Below are positions 10,651-22,128 of a DNA stretch of 64,000 nucleotides, piece after piece (positions within the stretch are counted from its first letter, which is position 1; each line of letters opens with the position of its first letter). Made by a program: the position numbers and the translations under genes. The notes below the pieces were generated by a model. The model was not told where the DNA came from. It ran no database searches and saw only the letters and a program-made list of their open reading frames with translations. Source of the DNA: Albugo candida (taxonomy: Eukaryota > Oomycota > Peronosporomycetes > Albuginales); contig JBDOQK010000012.1 of assembly GCA_040437565.1 (NCBI GenBank), forward strand, positions 519,429-583,428, read 5' to 3'.

Positions 10651-13068
10651 CTACGATTTGAATTCCATTCCCGGCGGAGCCGTTCGCTCCTTTTCATAAT
10701 CCTTTTGCGCGACTTCTTTCCAATTTGTAGAGAGAACGGTGCCTCCCGATGTTTGCTGCGATGAACGGATTAGAAATAATGTGGTGCAATACAGTAAGAG
10801 ACGTACAAATGATTTGTTCATTGCTTTTCGTGTCTCGTCATCCGCCTTGCCATAAATATCTTGAAAGAGTTTCTGCAGGGCTTCTTCTCCTTCCGGCTTT
10901 TCATTTTCAAGCTCCTTTTGTATTTCTTTATCAATCTGACCCCAATCGCGTTTGCTTGAATAAGGTTGTGGTGCTGCTTTCGTTTCACAAAGTGTGTCAG
11001 GTAGATGACTACTCAATTGGTTGGGCATTTCTTCAAGTTGCTGCCAGATATAATTGTTCTTTTTCTTCAATTTAATTTCTACCTTTGTACCAAGAACTTT
11101 CCATGTTGATTCACTTTCTACCACCTCATCGAATAGCTTTTGATCGAAAGCCACAATTGTCTCATTGGCAAGTCTAATGATAACCCGGACCTATTTTCGA
11201 CTCAGCAAAAGCATTCTTGGCCTATATTGAGAGTACTCTACCTCTTTGACGCCAACATCGACAGATACTTGCTCAGGTTGTAATTTTTTTTGAAGAATGG
11301 AGACGGTCACTTGCGAGTTGGATTGATACCATTCATGTCTGTAGCCGAAATCATAAAACGAAAACAATTAAGAAAGTGATGTTGTTACCTGACCCGAGGT
11401 GCCACGGCAGCATCTTTTTTGGAACTAATTGCAGCTTCTTTACTGGTTGCTCCGGTCTCAGATTTTGCTGAATTGTCCGGGAATACATNNNNNNNNNNNN
11501 NNNNNNNNNNNNNNNNNNNNNNNNNNNNNNNNNNNNNNNNNNNNNNNNNNNNNNNNNNNNNNNNNNNNNNNNNNNNNNNNNNNNNNNNACCTCATCGAAT
11601 AGCTTTTGATCGAAAGCCACAATTGTCTCATTGGCAAGTCTAATGATAACCCGGACCTATTTCCGACTCAGCAAAAGCATTCTTGGCCTATATTGAGAAT
11701 ACACTACCTCTTTGATGCCAACATCGACAGACACTTGCTCAGGTTGTAATTTTTTTCGAAGAATGGAGACGGTCACTTGCGAGTTGGATTGATACCATTC
11801 ATGCCTGTAGCCGAAATCATAAAACGAAAATAATCAAGAAAAGTGACGTTGTTACCTGACCCGAGGTGCCACGGCAGCATCTTTTTTGAAACTAATTGCA
11901 GCTTCTTTACTGGTTGCTCCGGTCTCAGATTTTGCTGAATTGTCCGGGAATACATCGCCATCTAGTGAGGTTATCATCAAAAGACCATTAAATTGAACAT
12001 AAACTATTCCGACCTTGAATCTCGGTATCACACTTGCGGATCCATGTCAAAAAAGGAAGTTGGTATTCGTCTGGAGCACCGGAAAGTGTCTGCTGCCCAC
12101 ACAAGAAGGTATCTTTGGCTTCTTCGTATCGCTCCAGCTCAAAGCACGCAATGCTATCCAAATACACATTAAGAAAAACTCTATCAAGCAATTTTCAATT
12201 CTACAGTGCCCTTTGCGTAAGTAAGCGATCGATAATGCGACATCTAATGCGACCGCATGATCCGCATCCGAGCGAGCTTCTTCCCACTTTTTGAGTTTCA
12301 GGTAGACCGCTGCGCGTTTCGAGAAGGTATCTGCATCCATATCATTTTCCTCAAGTGACTTCGAATATGCAGCAACAGCTTCGTTGAATTGCTCATCGAC
12401 GAATAATGCATTTCCAAATTGCTTGGATTCCATCTCGAAATCNNNNNNNNNNNNNNNNNNNNNNNNNNNNNNNNNNNNNNNNNNNNNNNNNNNNNNNNNN
12501 NNNNNNNNNNNNNNNNNNNNNNNNNNNNNNNNNNNNNNNNNNACTGGTTGCTCCGGTCTCAGATTTTGCTGAATTGTCCGGGAATACATCGCCATCTAGT
12601 GAGGTTATTATCAAAAAACCCATTAAATTGAACATAAACTATTCCGACCTTGTATCTCGGTATCACACTTGCGGATCCATGTCAAGAAAGGAAGTTGGTA
12701 TTCGTCTGGAGCACCGGAAAGTGTCTGCTGCCCACATAAAAAGGTATCTTTGGCTTCTTCGTATCGCTCCAACTCAAAGCACGCAATGCTATCCAAATAC
12801 ACATTAAGAAAAACTCTATCAAGCAATTTTCAATTCTACAATGCCCTTTGCGTAAGTAAGCGATCGATAATGCGACATCTAATGCGATCGCATGATCCGC
12901 ATCCGAGCGAGCTTCTTCCCACTTTGTGAGTTTCAAGTAGACCGCTGCGCGTTTCGAGAAGGTATCTGCATCCATATCATTTTCCTCAAGTGACTTTGAA
13001 TACGCAGCAAGAGCTTCGTTGAATTGCTCATCGACGAATAATGCATTTCCAAATTGCTTGGATTCCAT
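10651..13068 (-). CDS. SGT1: SGT1 co-chaperone (TPR, CS and SGS domains)
   Basis: A consistent path is 13068-12845, 12788-12649, 11961-11856 (its other copy begins at 12595), 11804-11708, 11656/11190-10807 and 10755-10651. It gives 351 residues. An N-terminal TPR domain ('[20 protein letters not shown]') is followed by a short linker ending 'APRV'. The CS domain ('[15 protein letters not shown]', '[12 protein letters not shown]', '[14 protein letters not shown]') and the SGS domain ('[17 protein letters not shown]', '[10 protein letters not shown]') follow. SGT1 links HSP90 to SKP1/SCF complexes and, in yeast and human cells, to kinetochore assembly. The first intron appears to use a GC donor (12844-12843). 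Two 100-N gaps with duplicated flanks make TPR and CS exons appear twice; I read this as one gene. Confidence 0.92.
11123..11955. repeat. Assembly gap (11489-11588) with duplicated flanks in SGT1
   Basis: 11123-11488 and 11589-11955 are near-identical copies of about 366 bp on either side of exactly 100 N. They differ at a few SNPs and a 1-bp indel. This fits two unmerged or allelic contig ends. Confidence 0.85.
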
Positions 13069-13077
13069 CTCGAAATC
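11909..13077. repeat. Assembly gap (12443-12542) with duplicated flanks in SGT1
   Basis: 11909-12442 and 12543-13077 are about 534-bp near-identical copies around exactly 100 N, carrying the TPR exons. Differences are scattered single bases, as expected for alleles or read errors rather than an old gene duplication. Confidence 0.85.
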
Positions 13078-13224
13078 CCCAAGATCAGTAGATAAGTGCG
13101 TGCATGGGAATTAAGTTCGCTGTCTAATGCGTCGAATTTGATGTGCAGTTAATGACAATAGACGGCTACATAGCCTTTGTGATGGAAAGTAACTTCGACT
13201 TGACTGATTTGGTCTCATCTCATC

Positions 13225-14823
13225 ATGTTTTTTCGTAAAACGAAGACTACATATCTTTTTCTTTCACCATTTACTCAATTGCTCATTTCCAATAAGCTAG
13301 ACCGTATGCACAAAAATGTTTCGGATAAATTTTCACAAAGTGGCTGCATTTTTCATGTGTGGAATGGGGAACCATTGGGATTCACTATTGGATTGAAGTG
13401 GTCAGAATACAATACGTTGCCTCATCGCCGTCGAGTTGTTATAAGAAGAGTAGATTCTAGGCGCAATCCCTTACGTGTCGGTGATGTTCTAGATGCAATT
13501 GGAGACTCACCTGTACCATCAGAACTATCCCATCCAAGAGAAATATATTCTCTCATTTATGGATTAGAGCCTCCGGTAATACTGCGATTCTATTCTTGCT
13601 CCAAAGATGTCATTTATCAGCAACAAGCTATCATGTTGACTCAGTTTCGACTTGGCATCGTACTCAGCGATCACCTGTACAACAATAAGCGTATACCTAT
13701 CGTTACATGTGTGCAGGATGTTCAGAACTGCGGAAGTAATGCAGCTCAACCAGGAGATATACTAGTCAAAGTATGCGGAATGCACGCGATCACGATGACG
13801 CTCGATACTATAAAGAAGATCGTAGAAGATTCTGCACGCCCTATTGGGCTTTGTTTTGCAAGAATAAAGAGAACTAAATCCTGTCCCATTTCTCAGTTCA
13901 AAAAGCGCAATAGTCTTTTTACGAGCAGTGGACTTATTTCGGAAGATGTACGATGTAGAAGCATCTCTTATTGCGATCGTAAAAGCTATAGTACTAATTT
14001 GGATAAATTGGAGTATACATCCATCATTGATGACGAAGAATTTCATACGACTTTCAATGAAAGTCGAGATATTCTAATTTGTTGGGAATATGGAAATCTT
14101 GGAGTATCTTTGAAAGCAAGTTCGACCGGAAATTTTCCTGTTGTAAATAGGTTAACGGGAAAAGGTACTCCGAGAGGGATCAATCAGCTGCAATACGGAG
14201 ATGAGCTATTTGCTGTTAATGAGAAATCAGTTGCGGGCGCCAAGGTTCGAGAACTGTGGCGTGTACTACTGAAAATAGCTAAACCCGTTGTACTGCGCTT
14301 TAAAAAAAAGGATGATGATACGCATGCAATTTGGAAAGATAATATGTACGAGCAAAATAGGAGGCATTATCCGTTACTCCATTCAAACGATCGGTGCTAT
14401 CAGAACGGTACTTCTAGCGATAGTTTGGATGATAGTGTCACGGACTCTAGAATTTCAAATCCATTGATATCAATAGATCACGAGGACACGGACGATGATA
14501 GCGAATGGGAAGATGCTGCAAAGGTTTTTGTGCATCGAATTAGAGTGAGAAATCATTTGGTGTCCTATGAGCTTACTTGGAACGATGGACCACTTGGTCT
14601 TCGATTACGCGACTACGATCAGCCACCTCAAGGCCGTGTTATTTTGATTGAGGAGATTCTACAGCATAGTATTATTGCGCAACTAGGCTGTGTGAAAGTG
14701 GGCGACAAACTTGCAAGTATCAATGGCCTCAAAATCAAGCAAAATACTCTGATAATTGGAAAGCTCGATAAAATTTGCAAGATTTCGAAACCTGTCATAC
14801 TGGGGTTTGTACGAAAGGCTTAA
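13225..14823 (+). CDS. Four-repeat PDZ-like protein
   Basis: Single-exon frame of 532 residues. A downstream ATG at 13306 ('MHKNVSDKF') may be the true start. Four PDZ-like units are visible, each with a G-x-L-G loop, a 'GDxLxxI' strand and a closing 'KPVxLxF' strand. Unit 1 is about residues 46-125 ('GEPLGFTIG', 'VGDVLDAIG'). Unit 2 is about 135-215 ('FRLGIVL', 'PGDILVKV'). Unit 3 is about 285-375 ('YGNLGVSLK', 'YGDELFAVNE', 'KPVVLRF'). Unit 4 is about 450-530 ('GPLGLRLR', 'VGDKLASING', 'KPVILGF'). Acidic linkers separate units 3 and 4. PDZ domains bind C-terminal peptides, so a scaffold role is inferred. No membrane segment is clear. The gene diverges from SGT1 over about 150-240 bp. Confidence 0.78.
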   Translation: MFFRKTKTTYLFLSPFTQLLISNKLDRMHKNVSDKFSQSGCIFHVWNGEPLGFTIGLKWSEYNTLPHRRRVVIRRVDSRRNPLRVGDVLDAIGDSPVPSELSHPREIYSLIYGLEPPVILRFYSCSKDVIYQQQAIMLTQFRLGIVLSDHLYNNKRIPIVTCVQDVQNCGSNAAQPGDILVKVCGMHAITMTLDTIKKIVEDSARPIGLCFARIKRTKSCPISQFKKRNSLFTSSGLISEDVRCRSISYCDRKSYSTNLDKLEYTSIIDDEEFHTTFNESRDILICWEYGNLGVSLKASSTGNFPVVNRLTGKGTPRGINQLQYGDELFAVNEKSVAGAKVRELWRVLLKIAKPVVLRFKKKDDDTHAIWKDNMYEQNRRHYPLLHSNDRCYQNGTSSDSLDDSVTDSRISNPLISIDHEDTDDDSEWEDAAKVFVHRIRVRNHLVSYELTWNDGPLGLRLRDYDQPPQGRVILIEEILQHSIIAQLGCVKVGDKLASINGLKIKQNTLIIGKLDKICKISKPVILGFVRKA

Positions 14824-15727
14824 TCGATATATTGCGAATCCTATGTGACTTGAAGATTCCGCTGCGTGTCCATAATTGCTCCATTTATCACTCGAGACAA
14901 CTAATTCTGTCAGGATCACGAGTTGGTCCATCCAATTGGGTCAGTAAGCAACTGAATCACACTTGTATATATATGTATATAAATAGACCGAGCAATGCAC
15001 AATCTTTTATAGCATATTTTTCGTCGTTATGACGATCGGTCAATTTCTGTGAACTAGTGCCTTTAGAGTACTATTTGCGCAATTTATATGATATTTTTGG
15101 AACGAATGCAGTTAGGCGCGACACAACCTGGTAGGCTCTTGTGACGTGTCAGTCATGCAGCTAATTCTAGTCAAAACGGGGAATCATCGCGAACAAGAAG
15201 GAAGATTGAGACTCTTGCAGACCGTTAAAGTAATTTGTCGCCATCACTGAGTGAATCAAATACTAGGTTGATGTTCTGTTAAAGCTACATTTACCATCAA
15301 TGTTGTAAAGCGACCCGCAACAGCTGATGGAACGAGTGTCATCTTTTGTGAAGCTTTCATTCCTCAACCTTTCCTTAATGTTCAGAACTATAGTTGAGCA
15401 AATAAATCTTGTAGATGTAACTTACTCGTTGACATTCAAGCTATACTCAGTACGTTATCTCTTAACTCGGAGTTGCAATCTTCGCATGCATGTGCATCAA
15501 GAAGCTTAGCCTAATCATGACGTATTCTATTTTTGTTTCTTTTTCAACCAAATGCTCGTAATTCATTTTTTTTATAGTTGAACCACGTATTCTGCTTTTT
15601 GTATACCAAGTGTGTGCTACTGGTTTTCAGTTCAGCAAGTTTACAGAGTCAGTTTCACGCTCTAATTTCTGCGATTGACGTGATCTGTGTGGCCTTTTCC
15701 AGCTGAACGTCGCTTTATTTCAAAAGG
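14824..15727. other. Intergenic, no gene seen
   Basis: About 900 bp of AT-rich sequence between the PDZ-like gene and the kinase. Only short frames occur, without domain signal. The last few hundred bases presumably hold the kinase promoter. Confidence 0.55.
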
Positions 15728-18065
15728 ATGAAAATAAGTAAAGCTTCGAGAGCTGTTAAAGTTGGTGAAGACAATACTTGTGAACATGATCAGGTATCCA
15801 TATGCCTCATGAAATCATTGATACCATTGATCGATCTTCAGAATGTAAAGTCGAACCTGTCAAGCAACCAGTCCTCACAAAATCAGAACCAGAGGCCTAG
15901 GTAAGTATTTTCATCCAGCAGATTTTAGTGTCTAGTAGCTCTCAATATGTGTATACTTGACTAGATCGTGCTTCAATACCAAGTCAGAAACATTCTCGAA
16001 CGTAAACAATAATGGAAGGAAGCACGATATTGATCAGGTTGGCTGATATGAAATGGCAAAATCTGTCGCTGATTTAGCAAGTTGAACAGCAGAATTCACA
16101 CACTTTACATAATCTCGACGCAGTGACTAGTGTTCAGGGTCTGGCTATAGAGATACAAAAAATCAAGCATTCTCATCTTGATGATCCCGTTGGGCATGAC
16201 AATAGTCAGGACAAAACAATTAGTAGAAAAGATACGAGAAGGTTCATTTTCCCATCCTCATGCACTGCTTTTGCTCATCTAGAATGTAGTGTGCGTTCAA
16301 ATCTGTTACTAAAAATTCCGTCCGAAGATCACGATTCCGTTGACCCTCCCAACTGTAAATTCACGGCAAGCCCGATTCTAAGAGTTACTCATGGCTCACC
16401 CAGTAGAGGCAGATTTGATGTACCTAAGAGCGGAATTGATGAGGCCACCGTACAGAAATTTGAGGATGGCTTCCAACTCGACCTTCAAATTGCAGAGGAA
16501 GATGTAAAGAAATCTTATAGCGTCTCATCGTCCGGTACTTTCGATGCGATTTCTTTCAGAGTACGTCAAGACGGATTGATTTGTTCCCCAAGTGATCTTC
16601 GAGGTCGTTCTCGGATCGATAGAGGATTGTCAGCCCGAGAGAGCCACACGTCCACACATACTATACGAAAACAATTTCTCAAATTAGGTGTGCTAGGTCG
16701 GGGTGCTAGTGGAGTCGTGCACAAAGCGATTCACCTCCCATCGCTCATGCTGGTGGCTATCAAGGATATTCCAGTTTATGAGTGTGCGAAGCGTCATCAG
16801 CTTATTGCCGAAATTAAGACGCTGTACGATAACTTGTCGACTTTATCGGATGACAATACTACTAAAGCTTTACGGACTTTGGCTCCTTGTCCCGAAATCC
16901 TTTGCTTATACGATGCTTACATGAACCCAAATGAAGGTTATGTATCCATTGTCGTCGAATATATGGACGGAGGATCATTACAAGACATTGTCGATAGCGG
17001 TGGTTGTAACTCGGAACTGGTGTTAGCCAATATTGCTCGATGCGTCTTAAAAGGCCTGAGTTATCTTCACAATAAGCATCAGTTGCATCGAGATATCAAA
17101 CCCAGCAATCTATTAATCAATCACTTTGGTGAAGTGAAGATATCGGACTTTGGTATTGCACGCGAAATGGAAGATTCTATGGCCAAGGCAACCACGTTTG
17201 TTGGAACACTCACATACATGTCGCCGGAACGTATCGCGAGCGAAGTAAGGATCCACACTGCCATTATGAAATTCGTGAGGGAATTGTCTCTGTGATGTAT
17301 AGGAATATTCTTATCAATCAGATGTATGGTCCCTGGGGCTCTCCATTCTGACTTGTGCTTTGGGCAAATTTCCATATTCCTCGAAAAATGGGTACTGGGA
17401 ACTGCTTCACAAAATCCGAAATGAGCCGGTGAGTGCACTGTCTACAGTCAGCATTTCCTCATTTTTGTGTGAGATAGCCTCCAATGTTGCCGAAAGATAG
17501 CTTTTCCAACACATTTCGTGATTTTATGGCGAAATGTCTGGCCAAAAACGAGGCTGAGCGTTGGACCGTCCAGCAATTACTTCTTCATCCATTTGTAAGG
17601 CAATCATCTCGCAAAAACCATTGTAGCACTGCCAATCCAGCTGAGTACCGGCATATTCTAAGAAGAGCGGAAGCTCAGCAGACGCGACCCGAAATTGTGG
17701 ATCGTGACCAAATAGACATGCTAGCCGAGACCGTTGTGGCTTCATATAGAAAGGCTGCGAAGAAGCTGATTGACGCAAAGCGTCTGCACCCTCAAGAGAC
17801 TGTGGCATGGGTAGAAGGACTTCCTGCAATGCAAAAGCCGTACGCTTTCTTTTCGAGTCTTAATTTGAGTGCTGGAAGACGTAAATACTGTCCTTGTAGA
17901 AAATTGGATCGATTGGCATATCAGGTCGGAGCATCAGAACAATATGTTACCCAGACATTTCACACAAGAATGAAAAACATGCTGTATTCATTGCGCCATT
18001 CGAGCACTGATGAATGTGGTCGAGATAAAATAGTCTCAAGTGATTTTGATGCATTTGAATGTTAA
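15728..18065 (+). CDS. MAP2K-like protein kinase with long N-terminal extension
   Basis: Five exons (15728-15900, 15965-16037, 16078-17244, 17303-17428, 17478-18065) give 708 residues with consistent phases. The kinase domain begins after about 270 residues of extension: glycine loop 'LGRGASGVVHKA', 'VAIKDI' lysine, catalytic loop 'LHRDIKPSNLLI', 'SDFGIAR', activation loop 'SMAKATTFVGTLTYMSPER' and 'YSYQSDVWSLGLSI'. The 'TFVGTxxYMSPER' pattern is typical of MAP kinase kinases, so dual-specificity phosphorylation of a MAPK is likely. About 150 C-terminal residues beyond the kinase are unassigned and contain several Cys ('KYCPCRK'). One placed intron (16038-16077) is only 40 nt. The upstream activator cannot be inferred. 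Confidence 0.87.
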
Positions 18066-18135
18066 TGGAAATAACATAACAATTCTGAGCCTCAACTGGT
18101 GTTTCCAGCTATAGATCTAGAATTATGCCAAGAAA

Positions 18136-19356
18136 TCATCTGTCGATTGCAGTAGCATCCAATTGTTCCAAATTGGGTAGCATTTCAATCACTTTTTGTC
18201 GGTAATTCTCGGCCCTTTTGACATAATCGCAAATTAGCACAACATTTCGTGCAGAACATGCTAGTAGACTTACTTTGATACAGGATTTCGCTCTAGATAA
18301 AGAGTTGTCAGCTTCAGAGGCTCCAAATTCTCAACGTCATCAAAGCGCTCTATTTTGTTATCATTCAGCCATAGATCTTCCAAATTAACAAGACGTGCAA
18401 TATTAGACGGAATCTTTATGATTTCATTCGCCCCAACATCTAGGATTTCTAGTTTGGTCTGATAAAGCGCCATCAATCACAAAATGTGCTAATTTATTTG
18501 CTGTGAATAACACGCACCAGATTTTCCAGATTCTTGAGAGTGTCGATGCCATTATGACTCAAGTATAACTCAGTCAAATTCGACAATTGATTCAAGCCTT
18601 CTATATCCACCAAACGATTACTCTGTATACTGAGGATACGTAAGGAATTCAAGCATTCCAATTTCTCTATCTTTTCGATCTTATTCTTCCCTAGCCACAG
18701 CTGCTCCAAGTTCTCCAATTGATCCAAACCTTCAATGCGCCGAATTCGATTTGCACCCATATCGAGTTTCTTCAGACCTGAGAGTTTATTTATTCCGGTG
18801 ATGGCAACCAATTTATTGCTTGCGACGTATAATTCACGTAATTGAGATAGCTGGCTCAAATCAGGGAGAACGCGAATCTCATTGAAGCTCAAATCCAACA
18901 CTATTGTTTTGTAATAGCATGCGACTCAAACTTTTTTCATGACTAAATACCTTGTAGATTGACGAGTTCATTTAGACAGGAGATCGACTTGATTCGATTA
19001 TCGTAGAGCTCCAAATGTATCAACGATTTGAGTGACTCCACTCCAGCCATAGATGACAAAAGATTTGAGCGTACTTGAAGTATCTGTGTAAGAAGAATTT
19101 CTCAGTTGACGAGATTTCAAACTCATGTCTGAGACTTCAATACTTTCAGCTTTTGCATCCTCTCCAGACCATTGAGTTGAGTCACTTTCTGTCCAGAAGT
19201 TCCGACATAGCAAATCTCCTAATTTATGAATTTGTAAGTCGTTTGAACTAATGCGGTAGCAATACTGAATAGTACTTCAGCATCTTCTTCCAAATCTATG
19301 CAATCAGTGAGATTCACCCCATCCGAAGCTGTATTCTCTTCAACACTTGGGGTCAT
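18136..19356 (-). CDS. SDS22: Sds22, leucine-rich repeat regulator of PP1 (PPP1R7)
   Basis: Six exons (19356-19276, 19218-19144, 19083-18951, 18900-18518, 18458-18274, 18214-18136), separated by introns of 50-60 nt, sum to 936 nt, or 311 residues. The protein is an uninterrupted array of 22-residue SDS22-type LRRs: 'LELYDNRIKSI', 'LDLSFNEIRVL', 'LWLGKNKIEKI', 'ILSIQSNRLVDIEGL', 'ELYLSHNGIDTL', 'LWLNDNKIERF'. It ends in the LRR cap 'TLYLERNPV' and 'YRQKVIEMLPNLEQLDAT'. Length and repeat wording match Sds22, a conserved partner of the PP1 catalytic subunit that controls its maturation and nuclear activity in mitosis. The start at 19356 leaves a short acidic N-terminus, as in homologues. Confidence 0.93.
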
Positions 19357-19471
19357 GAGTCTTCACAGTGTCGACCTGCAGATAACCAGTACCTAACCAG
19401 TATTGAGCGCATCAGTCGGTACTCGGTGCAGAGGTCAAAGCGAGCCGTCGATCACTGCATTTGTCGCGACA

Positions 19472-20644
19472 ATGGAAGGAATGTTGAATTACTTCATTCC
19501 TGAAGATGGTGATTCATCTGATCACATGAATGTTGTACCACTTCCTGCAGTTGATCGACTTATTTTGAAGCATATTGAAGAGGTTGGCTGAATACTCTGA
19601 TGCATCTTAACACTTATTTTATTGGAAATGATTTGCCTTGTAGATCTTCCCGCTTCCCGGAGAATTTCACTATCGATTCAAAACACAGTTTGAAGGAACT
19701 TATGGTACACGTCGGATTCCAAACACTCGGTGATAAGGCGTTCTTACTTCACAAAACTCGTGCCGTATGGCTGATAGTTTGGCTTGATTTGACCGATGGT
19801 GATGATGTTGTACCCAGTTACAATGGAATTATCGTGAGCAAGATATCTCGAATAAGGCTAGTCAAGACACCGATGAAGCAGCACGTTAGAGAATCAGTCA
19901 AAATGCCAGATTTGATTGAGACGCACATACATGACCACACAGAAGGTAAAGCCTCATTGCGCATTTCATTGCTGGAATAAGTCAGAGATACATTTTTCTT
20001 AGCAAAACAAGAAGAAAAGCAAGCAAAAGCATCAACTCCTAAACACTTTGATAATGATCTTGTTGGACTTGTACGACCTCTACGCTATACCGAAGTCTCC
20101 TTATTTCACCTCATATTCGTGTATCGTCTTTCAGTTGTCAGATCCTATAGTTCCTACGTCGCCAATCAGTGGAGCTTCGGCAAAACCACCAACTCCTATC
20201 CAGTCCTCTGCAACGGTACGCAAAGCTCAAAATATCAAGTGCACCTTTGAATGTAATGTCGATGCTTGGTACTTGCAGGCTCCGGTATCAGATCCTTTTA
20301 ATTTGTTCGATGCCGCAACAAATCCTTTAGTACATCCGATCCAGTCTAGCACAAATGGAGCATCACGTAACATACCAAAGCCTTCAGTCACTTCACCCAT
20401 TCATAATTTCAGTAATCAAGGTCCATATAGTCCCATGAGGAAAACCTCTGCTTCAGCAACCATGCAAAATGCTCCCGTAATGCGATCACCACCCGGTAAT
20501 ATGAATATCAGTCAAATGGGCCAACACATGGGGATGAATTCGATGCCAAATAGTGGTCCGAATATTCCGGGAAACAACAGCTTCCAGGGCTTACAATGGC
20601 AAGGGATGGGAGGTGGATCCGGCCAACAACAACGTAAATGGTAG
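19472..20644 (+). CDS. Uncharacterised protein, possible endocytic adaptor
   Basis: Six exons (19472-19582, 19644-19704, 19778-19945, 20003-20070, 20135-20215, 20279-20644) give 284 residues with consistent phases. The first 110 residues are compact and look conserved ('FPLPGEFHYRFKT', 'VWLDLTDGDDVVPSYNG'), but I do not recognise the family. A Lys/Glu-rich segment follows. The rest is disordered, rich in Ser, Pro, Asn, Gly and Met, with one 'SDPFNLFD' motif. DPF and NLF-type motifs occur in clathrin adaptors, which is the only reason for the tentative call. It starts about 115 bp from the divergent Sds22 gene. Confidence 0.55.
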
Positions 20645-20771
20645 AGTAGGTTATATAGTTCCCATACAGCTGATCCGGTAGCGAGTTAATCTTACAAACA
20701 TTTAGCTTCCTCGCTATAGCTTGACTATCATACTTTATTTTATGAGACCTCTAGTTTTGACAACTTCGCTT

Positions 20772-22128
20772 TCATAAGTCTAATTCGTTTGCATGCGTGC
20801 GGCAAAACCCTTTCTTCTTCACAAGCTTTGGACAATATTCGATTCTACACTTCTTTTTGCCGCCATGTGCGGTGCATAAGTTTTGACGCACTACGCCCTT
20901 ACCACATCCTGGCATGCAACATCTTCTTCCACCTCCGTGACGAATGCATAAACCCATACTTCGTTGAATGTTGGTGCATCCTTTGGTTCGACAGACGCGA
21001 CCTCCACCATGAGCCACACAAAGCCCTTGGTTCTGTGCACCACGACTGCATCCCGCTTGTTGACACCGCCGACCTCCACCGTGATTGATGCAGAGGCCAC
21101 GAGTTACAGCATTACGCGTACAGCTTTGCACATTGCAGCTTTTACTTCTTCGTTTGTTATCTCCTCTACTCGTTACTCGTGTCTCGGGTAGGTTGACATT
21201 GTGTGTATCACCTTCTACATTTTGCTCAAAATGCCCATTGTCGCGGTTTTCTAAAGTGCTAAAAAATTTAAAAAACACATAGGAAGTAGAGTAGAGTAAG
21301 AGTTCGATAGAAATATGTGGGCTTGAATATGCTTGCTTACCGAGTTTCAGGTGCTGATGAATGATGATATCGAGCGTCGGGCGACTTTTCTGAGAGATTA
21401 TTTACATGATACAAAAAAGGAGTGGAAGACTTTGTAGTGTCTCCCGTCATAATTGATCTAGGCGAGAGCAGCAATTTGATCGCTGGAAGTATGTTGGCAC
21501 TACCCAACCTGTTATCATAGGAATTGACTATGTGATTTGATCCATTAAGTCGACATTGTGGACGTTCGGAGCAATGCATGCTCCTTTCGATGATTGAAGG
21601 CTGAGAATGGGAACGATGATAATGGGAGCGCCGGAGTGTTTTTTCAGAATTCGACGGATTTATCGTCGCGAAGGATGGAAGCCGAGGATAATCATTGAAT
21701 GATGGAAACAGTGGCGCGTTACTTGTGCGGAAAGGCCGAGCATTTGCATCATATGAGTTGGACGCCTTCACTGGACCAATGCTTCGTGCATTGATGTCCG
21801 TCTCAATACTGGCTTTCGAGATATGGCGTGTGCTTGAATCCGGGAGTAGATGACTTGAGTCAGTAAAGGCATCTCGCAGAAAGGATGTCGATTTTGATTG
21901 CATTCCACTGTTGGGTATGCTGGTGTTTGCTAACACCTTTGTTTCCACGCTTGAAGGTCCTATCTCGAAGCCTTGGTAAGGCGAAGCTGGATGATTGCTT
22001 CCCGTATAGGTTTTTTCGTCACTCACGCTAAGCGGATGTAGCAATTGACTTAGTTTTCTACTGGATAGTAATCTCGTGCTTTGTAGGTGCTGCTCATCTA
22101 CGAATACTGAGTGAGGCTTCACCATCAT
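20772..22128 (-). CDS. HGGG zinc-finger repeat protein (WRKY19-like type)
   Basis: Two exons (22128-21341 and 21258-20772), joined over an 82-nt intron, give 424 residues. The N-terminal 260 residues are low-complexity and Ser-rich, without a domain. The C-terminal 120 residues hold five tandem units of about 24 residues with pattern C-x4-C-x8-GLC-x2-HGGG ('GLCINHGGGRRC', 'GLCVAHGGGRVC', 'GLCIRHGGGRRC'). Each unit probably binds one zinc ion through Cys and His. Oomycete and plant proteins with these repeats are often labelled 'WRKY transcription factor 19'-like although no WRKY domain is present, and none is visible here. Nucleic-acid binding is inferred, not shown. Confidence 0.82.

Noticed and set aside
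11123-13077. Two or three tandem SGT1-like genes
   Set aside because: The extra exons lie exactly at N-gaps, are near identical at the base level including introns, and together give one complete SGT1. An assembly duplication explains them.
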